A stretch of DNA of 15,343 nt from NCBI GenBank assembly GCA_003446665.1, contig DMCT01000011.1, forward strand, positions 4,192 through 19,534. The letters run 5' to 3'. Of this stretch, positions 8,291-15,343 are shown in pieces. How positions within the stretch are numbered: position 1 is the stretch's first letter; every line of letters starts with the position of its first letter. This stretch comes from Synergistaceae bacterium (GTDB lineage Bacteria; Synergistota; Synergistia; Synergistales; Thermovirgaceae). The notes beneath the pieces are model-generated. The model did not search any database. It was not told the origin of the DNA and worked only from the letters and a program-made list of their open reading frames with translations. The translations under genes and the position numbers were made by a program.

Positions 8291-8940
8291 TAGAAGACAC
8301 GGGCGTGCTTTATTCTGCATTGAAAAAATCCGATGTTCTTTTTCTCGAAATAGGTGATACTAAATTGGCGCGTTTTCTCGGGAAAGGGGACTCCGTGTGT
8401 GTTTCGGGAGCCTGTCTTTCCGTTGTAGAAATACCGTCGGAAAGCCGTTTTACCGCGGAACTTATGCCCGAAACGGCGAACAGGACGACGCTGGGAAAGC
8501 TTTCGCCGGGTGTCAGGGTGAATCTTGAAAGATCCCTGCCCGTTTCAGGAAGGTTCGAAGGTCACCTTGTGACCGGCCATGTAGACACGAAAGGCGTAAT
8601 ATCAGAAAAACGGCAATTGGACAAGACGGCACTCCTGAAAGTGAAGATCGCCCCCGAATATCTCAGGTACGTCGTGGAAAAAGGATCGATAGCCGTTGAC
8701 GGCGTAAGCCTTACGGTGATTGATACCGGGCCGGACTGGTTTTCGGTTGGAATCATTCCTACAACCCTTTCTACGACGACTCTCGCTGAAAGGAAACGTC
8801 GTGACGAAGTCAATATAGAATGCGATATTTTGGCTAAATACCTGGAAAAACTCGTTTTGCCTCTGTTCGGCCCGGGAAAGACAAAAGAAAAGTCCGGCCT
8901 GACAAAGGACGCCCTCAGGGAAATGGGCTGGGAAATCTAG
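8275..8940 (+). CDS. ribE: Riboflavin synthase alpha chain
   Basis: Catalyses the last step, dismutation of two 6,7-dimethyl-8-ribityllumazine molecules to riboflavin, usually as a trimer. The protein shows the invariant start [10 protein letters not shown] and two homologous lumazine-binding halves: VSGACLSVV (43-51) in the first, then [12 protein letters not shown] (96-107) and VDGVSLTVI (141-149) in the second. The 221-residue length is normal. The last 20 or so residues form a charged tail. GAGGGG at 8261-8266 sits 8 nt before the ATG, inside the end of ribD. It forms a cassette with ribD, ribBA and ribH. Confidence 0.96.
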   Translation: MFTGLIEDTGVLYSALKKSDVLFLEIGDTKLARFLGKGDSVCVSGACLSVVEIPSESRFTAELMPETANRTTLGKLSPGVRVNLERSLPVSGRFEGHLVTGHVDTKGVISEKRQLDKTALLKVKIAPEYLRYVVEKGSIAVDGVSLTVIDTGPDWFSVGIIPTTLSTTTLAERKRRDEVNIECDILAKYLEKLVLPLFGPGKTKEKSGLTKDALREMGWEI

Positions 8941-8966
8941 AAACGAGTACCGGAAGGAGAAAAGGA

Positions 8967-10214
8967 ATGTCAAAAGCCTGGATGGAACATCCTTTCAGCA
9001 GCATAGACGATGCAATAGAAGATATCAAAAAAGGGCGCATGGTCATCGTCGTTGACGACGAGGCCAGGGAGAACGAAGGCGACCTGGTTATGGCCGCCGA
9101 ACTGGTGAGACCTGAGGACATCAATTTCATGGCCACCTACGCGAGGGGACTTATTTGCGTGCCCATAACCGAAGAACGGGCCTTGGAACTTGACCTCAAG
9201 CCCATGGTGCAGGAGAATACCGACCTGCACGGCACCGCCTTCACGATAAGCGTCGACGCAAGGGAGAAGACCACTACGGGTATTTCCGCAGCCGAAAGGG
9301 CGCTGACGGCTCGTCTTCTGGCTGATCCTGGTGCCGGGCCCCAATCTTTTAGGAGACCCGGTCACATGTTCCCCCTTGTCGCCAGAAAGGGAGGCGTGCT
9401 TAAGCGTGCTGGTCACACCGAGGCTACCATCGACCTCACCAGGCTTGCCGGGCTTTATCCCGCGGGGATTTGCTGCGAGATCATGAACGACGACGGCAGC
9501 ATGGCCCGTCTTCCGGACCTTTTGAAATTCGCGCAGCGTCACTCCCTGAAGATCGTTTCCATCGAGGACCTGATCCGTTACCGTAGCCGTTCGGAAAAAC
9601 TCGTCGAGCGCGTGGCCACGGTGAAGCTTCCCACGATATTAGGGAATTTCATCGCCCATGCCTACAGGTCCAACTATGATTCTTCCAGTAACGACCTGTT
9701 GCACGTGGCCCTGGTTCGGGGCGAGCCCGAAAAAAGTGAAAGCGCCCTGGTCAGGGTGCACTCGGAGTGTCTGACAGGAGATGTGTTCGGGTCCCTCAGA
9801 TGCGATTGCGGGCCACAGCTTCATGCCGCGATGCGCATGGTGGATGAAGCCGGTGAAGGGGTAATCCTTTACATGCGGCAGGAAGGCAGGGGCATAGGAT
9901 TGCTGGAAAAACTAAAGGCCTACGAACTGCAGGAAAACGGACTGGACACGGTGGAGGCCAACGAGGCGCTGGGCTACGCGGCCGATTTGAGGGACTACGG
10001 GATGGGCGCACAGATTCTGGCGGACCTGGGCCTCAAAAAGATCAGGCTCCTTACCAACAATCCGAAGAAGATAGTGGGCCTTGAAGGATATGGCCTTCTG
10101 GTGGTGGAAAGAGTACCCCTTATAATCGAACCCAACGAGTTCAACAAGCGGTATCTCGCCGCCAAGGAAAAGAAACTGGGGCATATGCTGCACCTGAAGG
10201 ATATCATAGGATAG
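8967..10214 (+). CDS. ribBA: Bifunctional 3,4-dihydroxy-2-butanone-4-phosphate synthase / GTP cyclohydrolase II
   Basis: A fusion enzyme that supplies both branches of riboflavin synthesis, from ribulose-5-phosphate and from GTP. The N-terminal DHBP synthase domain (1-200) contains the acidic loop [10 protein letters not shown] (30-39) and GHTEATIDL (149-157). The C-terminal GTP cyclohydrolase II domain (about 210-415) contains the zinc-binding cysteines C268, C279 and C281 ([15 protein letters not shown]), RQEGRGIGL (304-312) and LLTNNP (361-366). All are intact, so both activities are expected. The 415-residue length is typical. AAGGAG at 8954-8959 is 7 nt from the ATG. The gene begins 26 nt after ribE and ends 45 nt before ribH. 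Confidence 0.97.
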   Translation: MSKAWMEHPFSSIDDAIEDIKKGRMVIVVDDEARENEGDLVMAAELVRPEDINFMATYARGLICVPITEERALELDLKPMVQENTDLHGTAFTISVDAREKTTTGISAAERALTARLLADPGAGPQSFRRPGHMFPLVARKGGVLKRAGHTEATIDLTRLAGLYPAGICCEIMNDDGSMARLPDLLKFAQRHSLKIVSIEDLIRYRSRSEKLVERVATVKLPTILGNFIAHAYRSNYDSSSNDLLHVALVRGEPEKSESALVRVHSECLTGDVFGSLRCDCGPQLHAAMRMVDEAGEGVILYMRQEGRGIGLLEKLKAYELQENGLDTVEANEALGYAADLRDYGMGAQILADLGLKKIRLLTNNPKKIVGLEGYGLLVVERVPLIIEPNEFNKRYLAAKEKKLGHMLHLKDIIG

Positions 10215-10247
10215 ACACCTGGAACATTTACTTGAAGAACAATGAAA

Positions 10248-10253
10248 GAGGGG
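10248..10253 (+). promoter_or_regulatory. Ribosome binding site deciding the ribH start
   Basis: GAGGGG with a 6-nt spacer before the ATG at 10260. The upstream in-frame ATG at 10242 has only a poor site, and using it would place this sequence inside the coding region. Confidence 0.7.
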
Positions 10254-10259
10254 ATGACA

Positions 10260-12018
<1,759 letters not shown>

Positions 12019-12048
12019 AAACGGGGTATGCCTTCGGGTGGTGTTTCA

Positions 12049-12057
12049 TGGTAAAAT
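12049..12057 (+). promoter_or_regulatory. Candidate extended -10 promoter for the glycosyltransferase-CBS-ATPase unit
   Basis: TGG followed by TAAAAT (12052-12057) resembles an extended -10 element. No convincing -35 is visible at 16-18 nt upstream. The predicted start is near 12064, about 58 nt before the next gene. Consensus matching only. Confidence 0.35.
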
Positions 12058-12064
12058 CACAATG

Positions 12065-12087
12065 TCCGCTTGTGCAGGCGGAATTTT
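12065..12087 (+). terminator. Possible weak terminator or leader hairpin between serS and the glycosyltransferase gene
   Basis: Stem 12065-12071 pairs with 12076-12082 (7 bp including one G-T) around a GTGC loop. It is followed by AATTTT and, after an interruption, TTTTT at 12096-12100. The T-run directly after the stem is short, so termination would be partial at best. Since it starts about where the candidate promoter would begin transcription, it might instead be a 5' leader hairpin. Confidence 0.35.
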
Positions 12088-12121
12088 CGCATTCCTTTTT
12101 ATAACCCGGGAGGACCAGTAA

Positions 12122-13858
12122 ATGGCCATCCTGAACCAGGATCTTCATTATCTGATCTTGTTCGCTTTGACGCTTTCGATCGCTCTCTGCGCAATTCAGC
12201 GTGTGGCAAGGAAACGACTGGATCGGGACCAGTACTACTATCTGAAAGACCTGCTTTTCATAGGTGCCTGGGCGCTTACCGGTCTGTGGCTTGAAGAGCC
12301 CGGTCTGCGGCCTGTGGTGTGCATGTCCCTTCTGGCGGCGATCGTGGGTATGGGACAACGCGCCTTCCCCTCCAGGGGTTGGGTTGCGGCCTTTTTCGCC
12401 ATAGGCGGCGGCCTGGCGTTGCTTGGACCCAGGATTGAATTCATAGGACTGCCCGGCGACTCCTACCTTTTCTTCGGCTTTCCCGTTGCCGTAGCCGTTA
12501 CGTCCATCTGGGTCGGAACCTATCCCCTGCTTTTGCAGGAACTCGATCAGGTGCCCGGCCTCGCCGGTTTCCTGCTCGCCATAACCTGGGTGGTGATGCT
12601 TTTTGCCACGGGCCTTTCGGGGCAGAACCTTCAGGGGGCTTTCTCCATGTCGCTTTTGGGAGTTTTCATGCTTGCCGTCTTCTGGAGCCGGCACGGCCAT
12701 TCCTACAGACGAATAGGAGAACCCCTGGCGGCGATGTGGGGAACCCTGATCGCCGGGACATCCATCCTCGGCGTCAGCAAGGAAATAGCCTTTTCGACGA
12801 TGATGATACTACCTCTGGGCCTATTTGCGATCCCCCTTGTGGAGACGTCCCTTCACGTGGTGAGCAGCGCCTTTTCCGAAAGGCCGAAGGGAACGTTGTC
12901 GCTTTATCGAAACCTTGTGGCTCGCGGGATCGACCATACCTCGGCGGTCAAGACCGTCGGGAACCTGTGTGCCGTAGTAGGGGTAAGCGTAGCGAGCGTG
13001 CAGATGAGCGAGGAGCCAGTGTTCCTGGCAAGCGGGCTCGCCATAGCGACGGCGCTTTTGATATATACCGTGACTTTTCTTCTTAAGCGACGGGCGCCGG
13101 CGATTCCTTTGAGGAGGCCTCTTCTATGGGGGGTTCCGATAGACAATGTGTCCTCCGACTACGTCCTCTCGAAGATCCTGGCCTGGACGAAGGACTATTC
13201 GCAGGGGAGGTATATCGTCACCCTTGACGCGCTTTCGACGTTAAAGGCAAAGACAGACAAGGTCTTCAGGGAATATGTGAAGGCCGCTGACCTGGTCCTT
13301 CCCGACGGCAAGGGGCTTACAGCGTCGTTGCGTTTTCTGGGGAATCCGGTCCAGCAACGCATAGCAGGGGTGGATTTCCTCGAGAAGATGTGCAGGCTGG
13401 CATCCTACGAGAGAATCCCGGTCTACTTTTACGGAGGCAGGGAAGGCGTCGCAGCGGAGGCCGCTTCCAGGATGGCCGATAGATTTCCCGGTCTTTTGGT
13501 GGCCGGGACCAGCCACGGTTATCATGACGAACAAGGGCGCAGAGAGGTCCTGGAAGAAATAGTGTCTTCAGGCGCCCGCTTCGTGTTCGTGGCCCTGGGT
13601 GTGCCGAAACAGGAAGAATGGATGGCGCAAAACGCCCGGCTTCTGAAAGGAGTCGTCTGCATCGGTGTGGGCGGTAGTTTCGACGTTCTTTCAGGGCGTT
13701 TGAAACGAGCCCCCCAGGGATGGCAGAAGGCAGGCTGCGAGTGGTTGTACAGGCTTATACAGGAGCCCTGGAGGTGGCGACGCGTGGCAAGGCTGCCCGT
13801 TTTTGCCTTTTGGGTACTGATGACTAAACTGGGTTTGTGCGGGAGCAGGGAAACTTAA
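12122..13858 (+). CDS. Membrane-fused WecG/TagA-type glycosyltransferase with degenerate WecA/TagO-like N-terminal domain
   Basis: The C-terminal part (about 335-578) is a WecG/TagA/CpsF (GT26) glycosyltransferase, which adds a sugar such as ManNAc to an undecaprenyl-diphosphate-linked GlcNAc at the inner face of the membrane. It shows LPDGKGL (393-399, with the likely catalytic Asp), IAGVDFLEKM, YFYGGREG, ALGVPKQEEWM (491-501), GVGGSFDVLSGRLKRAP (515-531) and the basic EWLYRLIQEPWRWRR end. The N-terminal part (about 1-325) has some nine to ten membrane segments and follows the WecA/TagO order, ending with an AIPLVETSL segment and an LVARGIDHTSAV segment. The catalytic motifs are gone: GMGQR stands where DDxxD belongs, LQELDQVPGLAG in the NxxDGxDGL region, and no HxHH. 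GGAGG at 12109-12113 is 8 nt before the ATG. The C-terminal call is very sure; the N-terminal homology was aligned by eye. Confidence 0.9.
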   Translation: MAILNQDLHYLILFALTLSIALCAIQRVARKRLDRDQYYYLKDLLFIGAWALTGLWLEEPGLRPVVCMSLLAAIVGMGQRAFPSRGWVAAFFAIGGGLALLGPRIEFIGLPGDSYLFFGFPVAVAVTSIWVGTYPLLLQELDQVPGLAGFLLAITWVVMLFATGLSGQNLQGAFSMSLLGVFMLAVFWSRHGHSYRRIGEPLAAMWGTLIAGTSILGVSKEIAFSTMMILPLGLFAIPLVETSLHVVSSAFSERPKGTLSLYRNLVARGIDHTSAVKTVGNLCAVVGVSVASVQMSEEPVFLASGLAIATALLIYTVTFLLKRRAPAIPLRRPLLWGVPIDNVSSDYVLSKILAWTKDYSQGRYIVTLDALSTLKAKTDKVFREYVKAADLVLPDGKGLTASLRFLGNPVQQRIAGVDFLEKMCRLASYERIPVYFYGGREGVAAEAASRMADRFPGLLVAGTSHGYHDEQGRREVLEEIVSSGARFVFVALGVPKQEEWMAQNARLLKGVVCIGVGGSFDVLSGRLKRAPQGWQKAGCEWLYRLIQEPWRWRRVARLPVFAFWVLMTKLGLCGSRET

Positions 13859-14328
13859 TGAAAATAAACGCAGGTATGCTTATGAACAAGGATCTCACCG
13901 CTGTGTCCGAGGAAGATCTGATCCAAGACGCTGTCCATGTACTTTACAGTCAAAGACTTGCGGGAGTCCCCGTGGTAGGGGAGAACTGGGAACTTGTAGG
14001 ATATCTTTCCGAGCGGGATATCCTTCAGGGGGCGGTGCCGACTTTTCTCGAGCTGTTGGCTCAGTCCTCCTTTCTGGATGATTCCGAGGGGGACCTGATC
14101 CAAAGGCTTAAAACCATTGGGAAACAGCAGGTCCGGGATTACATGAATAGTGAGCCCGTCTACGTGGAGCCCGTTGCCAGTCTCATGACGGTGGCGGATC
14201 TCATGCTCAGGAAAAAGATAAAGAGGCTCCCAGTTGCCGAAGAAGGAAAGCTCGTCGGGATTATCGAACGTGGCGCCTTTTGTGAATTTATGATGGAGGG
14301 CGACTTCTTCGATGACCCAATCCAATGA
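13858..14328 (+). CDS. Two-CBS-domain protein
   Basis: A 156-residue soluble protein made of a Bateman pair. CBS 1 (about 8-57) runs from LMNKDLTAVSEED through GVPVVGENWELVGYLSERDI, which ends in the S-x-x-D pattern that often contacts adenosine ribose. CBS 2 (about 95-146) runs from YMNSEPVYVEP through RLPVAEEGKLVGIIERGAF, where Gly replaces that Asp. Between them lies a linker of about 35 residues, longer than usual. Such modules commonly sense AMP, ATP or similar ligands, but ligand and partner are unknown here. ATG at 13858 overlaps the previous stop (TAATG) and has AGGGA 6 nt upstream. It overlaps the ATPase-stalk-like gene by 17 nt, so a role in controlling the ATPase is plausible but inferred. 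Confidence 0.88.
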   Translation: MKINAGMLMNKDLTAVSEEDLIQDAVHVLYSQRLAGVPVVGENWELVGYLSERDILQGAVPTFLELLAQSSFLDDSEGDLIQRLKTIGKQQVRDYMNSEPVYVEPVASLMTVADLMLRKKIKRLPVAEEGKLVGIIERGAFCEFMMEGDFFDDPIQ

Positions 14329-14689
14329 CCTTCAGGCAAACTCCCTTTCATGGAAAGCTTCCAGGGAACTTGAAAGCTTTCGCGAAGAGCTTGAAAAACA
14401 GTTTCGCGAAGAAAAAACAAAGCTTGATGCCAAAAAAGAACAGTTGCGCGTCAGGCTCGATGAAATGGCGGAAAACACCCTCCAAAAAGTCGCATCCGAG
14501 TGGGAAGCCTACGAAAAGCTTTGCGAAAGTGAATCCAGGGCTTTTCGCGGAAACCTGGAAAAAGTCCTTGGGGAAGCCGTGGACGACGCATTTATCGAAA
14601 AGGTTTCCGACGAAGTGGCGCAAAGGCTGCTTAAACGTATCCTCCGGAGCGAAGATTCTCCAAAAGATGGCGAGGGGATCAAGTCTTGA
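14312..14689 (+). CDS. Putative V-type ATPase peripheral-stalk subunit (NtpF/AhaH or E-like)
   Basis: A 125-residue, highly charged, almost wholly helical protein. From about residue 15 to 85 it is rich in Glu, Lys, Arg and Gln with heptad-like spacing, as expected of a coiled coil, and a short amphipathic C-terminal part follows (VAQRLLKRIL). This fits the small stalk subunit (H/G/F) that pairs with subunit E to hold the ATPase stator. The gene sits directly before subunit I, where the stalk gene lies in Enterococcus-type ntp operons. No specific motif proves it, so position carries much of the call. GGAGG at 14295-14299 is 12 nt before the ATG, a rather long spacer. It overlaps the CBS gene by 17 nt and subunit I by 4 nt. 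An ORF in the +1 frame here is very Lys/Ser rich and lacks a family look. Confidence 0.68.
   Translation: MTQSNDLQANSLSWKASRELESFREELEKQFREEKTKLDAKKEQLRVRLDEMAENTLQKVASEWEAYEKLCESESRAFRGNLEKVLGEAVDDAFIEKVSDEVAQRLLKRILRSEDSPKDGEGIKS
14672..14677 (+). promoter_or_regulatory. Ribosome binding site supporting a TTG start of the V-ATPase subunit I gene
   Basis: GAGGGG with an 8-nt spacer before TTG at 14686. The in-frame ATG at 14698 would be 20 nt away, which is too far. Confidence 0.65.
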
Positions 14690-15343
14690 TCCGTGAGATG
14701 GTAAGAATAGCCGTATGGGGCCTGGCAAGCGACAAGGTCAGGCTCGTGGAGACGCTGCACGAACTTGGCGTGATACACCTCCTGCAACCAGTCGCGGAAC
14801 CCCTTTCGAGCGAACTTGCAGGCACTTTCAAACGTGTTTCCGCAAAACTCCTGGGTCTTGTCGAAGCCCTCGAGTGGAACGGGTGGGCCACCCTTACCGA
14901 TGACGATCTCGAGTCCGCCAGGCGGAGTATGCCCCTTTCCGATGTGAGCGTCATAGAAGAGCTTCAGCGAAACCTAGACGAATTCAGCGAACGCCTTACC
15001 AGGTTGCAGCAAGAAAGAGGGGAAATCAACCAGGAGCTTCAATCTCTTCGACGGGCCCTTAGGATTGCGCATCACCTGGATGTTTTCTGGAGGGAAGGGA
15101 AGGAAGAAGGGCTGGAAGTCCAGTTCTGGTGGATCTATAGGGAAAACCAGGACGAGATGCTGCACCAGTTGAGGTCCCGGTTGTCGGAAAGAAAACCCGG
15201 CGAGAAAATCGTGGCTTTCAGACATCATGAGGTCCGCCTCGATGAAAACGACGTCGTACTCGCGGTTTCCATATCACCGGAATTTGCCGGAGTCGCCGAG
15301 GAAGTTTTCAAAAAGGGCAACGCCGTCTTTTGGAAACCGCCCA
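14686..15343 (+). CDS. V-type ATPase subunit I, N-terminal part (3' end outside window)
   Basis: The first 219 residues of the membrane-bound stator subunit (NtpI/AtpI, related to eukaryotic subunit a), which anchors the peripheral stalk and lines the ion path of a V-type ATPase. The N terminus MVRIAVWGLASDKVRLVETLHELGVIHL is the family pattern (given here as MVRIAVWGLASD, then KVRLVETLHELGVIHL). A long helical hairpin with coiled-coil character follows (about 88-130), then the alpha/beta lobe of the cytoplasmic domain. The C-terminal membrane domain would lie beyond the window. The start is TTG at 14686, overlapping the previous stop as TTGA and supported by its ribosome site; ATG at 14698 is the alternative. 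The frame stays open to the last base. It implies that the remaining V-ATPase genes lie downstream. Confidence 0.88.
   Translation, partial: MIREMVRIAVWGLASDKVRLVETLHELGVIHLLQPVAEPLSSELAGTFKRVSAKLLGLVEALEWNGWATLTDDDLESARRSMPLSDVSVIEELQRNLDEFSERLTRLQQERGEINQELQSLRRALRIAHHLDVFWREGKEEGLEVQFWWIYRENQDEMLHQLRSRLSERKPGEKIVAFRHHEVRLDENDVVLAVSISPEFAGVAEEVFKKGNAVFWKPP

Noticed and set aside
12048..12104. 18-codon open frame in the serS-glycosyltransferase gap, a possible leader peptide
   Set aside because: It has no ribosome site, starts on top of the candidate -10 element and shows no run of a regulatory amino acid.
14325..14696. Alternative open frame of 123 codons overlapping the stalk-subunit gene
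   Set aside because: It is Lys/Ser-rich with no family pattern, and the frame starting at 14312 has the coiled-coil character and codon use of a real gene and a stop that couples to the next gene.

Overview
The window is a gene-dense bacterial chromosome segment with no tRNA, rRNA, IS element or CRISPR array. The gene set combines a Bmp/Nup-type ABC importer, a riboflavin operon and the start of a V-type (A/V) ATPase operon. Together with strong GGAGG ribosome sites and a TagA-type glycosyltransferase, it suggests an anaerobic bacterium. A Synergistota-like or clostridial relative is my best guess, inferred from gene content and protein style, not from a search.

Region 1 (1-3577, plus): ATPase (5' end outside the window) and two permeases of a nucleoside-type ABC importer, packed with 1-3 nt spacing. 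Its substrate protein is presumably just upstream. Region 2 (3519-5527, minus): cysteinyl-tRNA synthetase followed by a Gpt-type xanthine phosphoribosyltransferase. The tail of the latter runs antisense into the last permease gene. A purine importer facing a purine-salvage enzyme makes functional sense, but riboflavin is an alternative cargo because a riboflavin operon lies nearby.

Region 3 (5528-5724): a 197-nt divergent intergenic region with promoter candidates in both directions and an imperfect dyad. Region 4 (5725-12018, plus): a tightly packed run of uvrC (a compact version), ribD, ribE, ribBA, ribH and serS. Several genes overlap. The four rib genes cover the core riboflavin pathway from GTP and ribulose-5-phosphate, and no FMN riboswitch was recognised.

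Region 5 (12019-15343, plus): after a 103-nt gap with an extended -10 candidate and a hairpin comes a membrane glycosyltransferase. Its C-terminal half is a clear WecG/TagA domain. Its N-terminal half looks like a WecA/TagO-fold lipid-phosphosugar transferase that has lost its catalytic motifs. It overlaps a two-CBS-domain protein, which overlaps a coiled-coil ATPase stalk-like protein, which overlaps the start of V-type ATPase subunit I (truncated by the window end).

The most interesting points are the WecA-like pseudoenzyme/TagA fusion, the CBS protein translationally coupled to the V-ATPase genes, and a UvrC lacking about 100 residues of its usual middle while keeping its catalytic and iron-sulfur residues.
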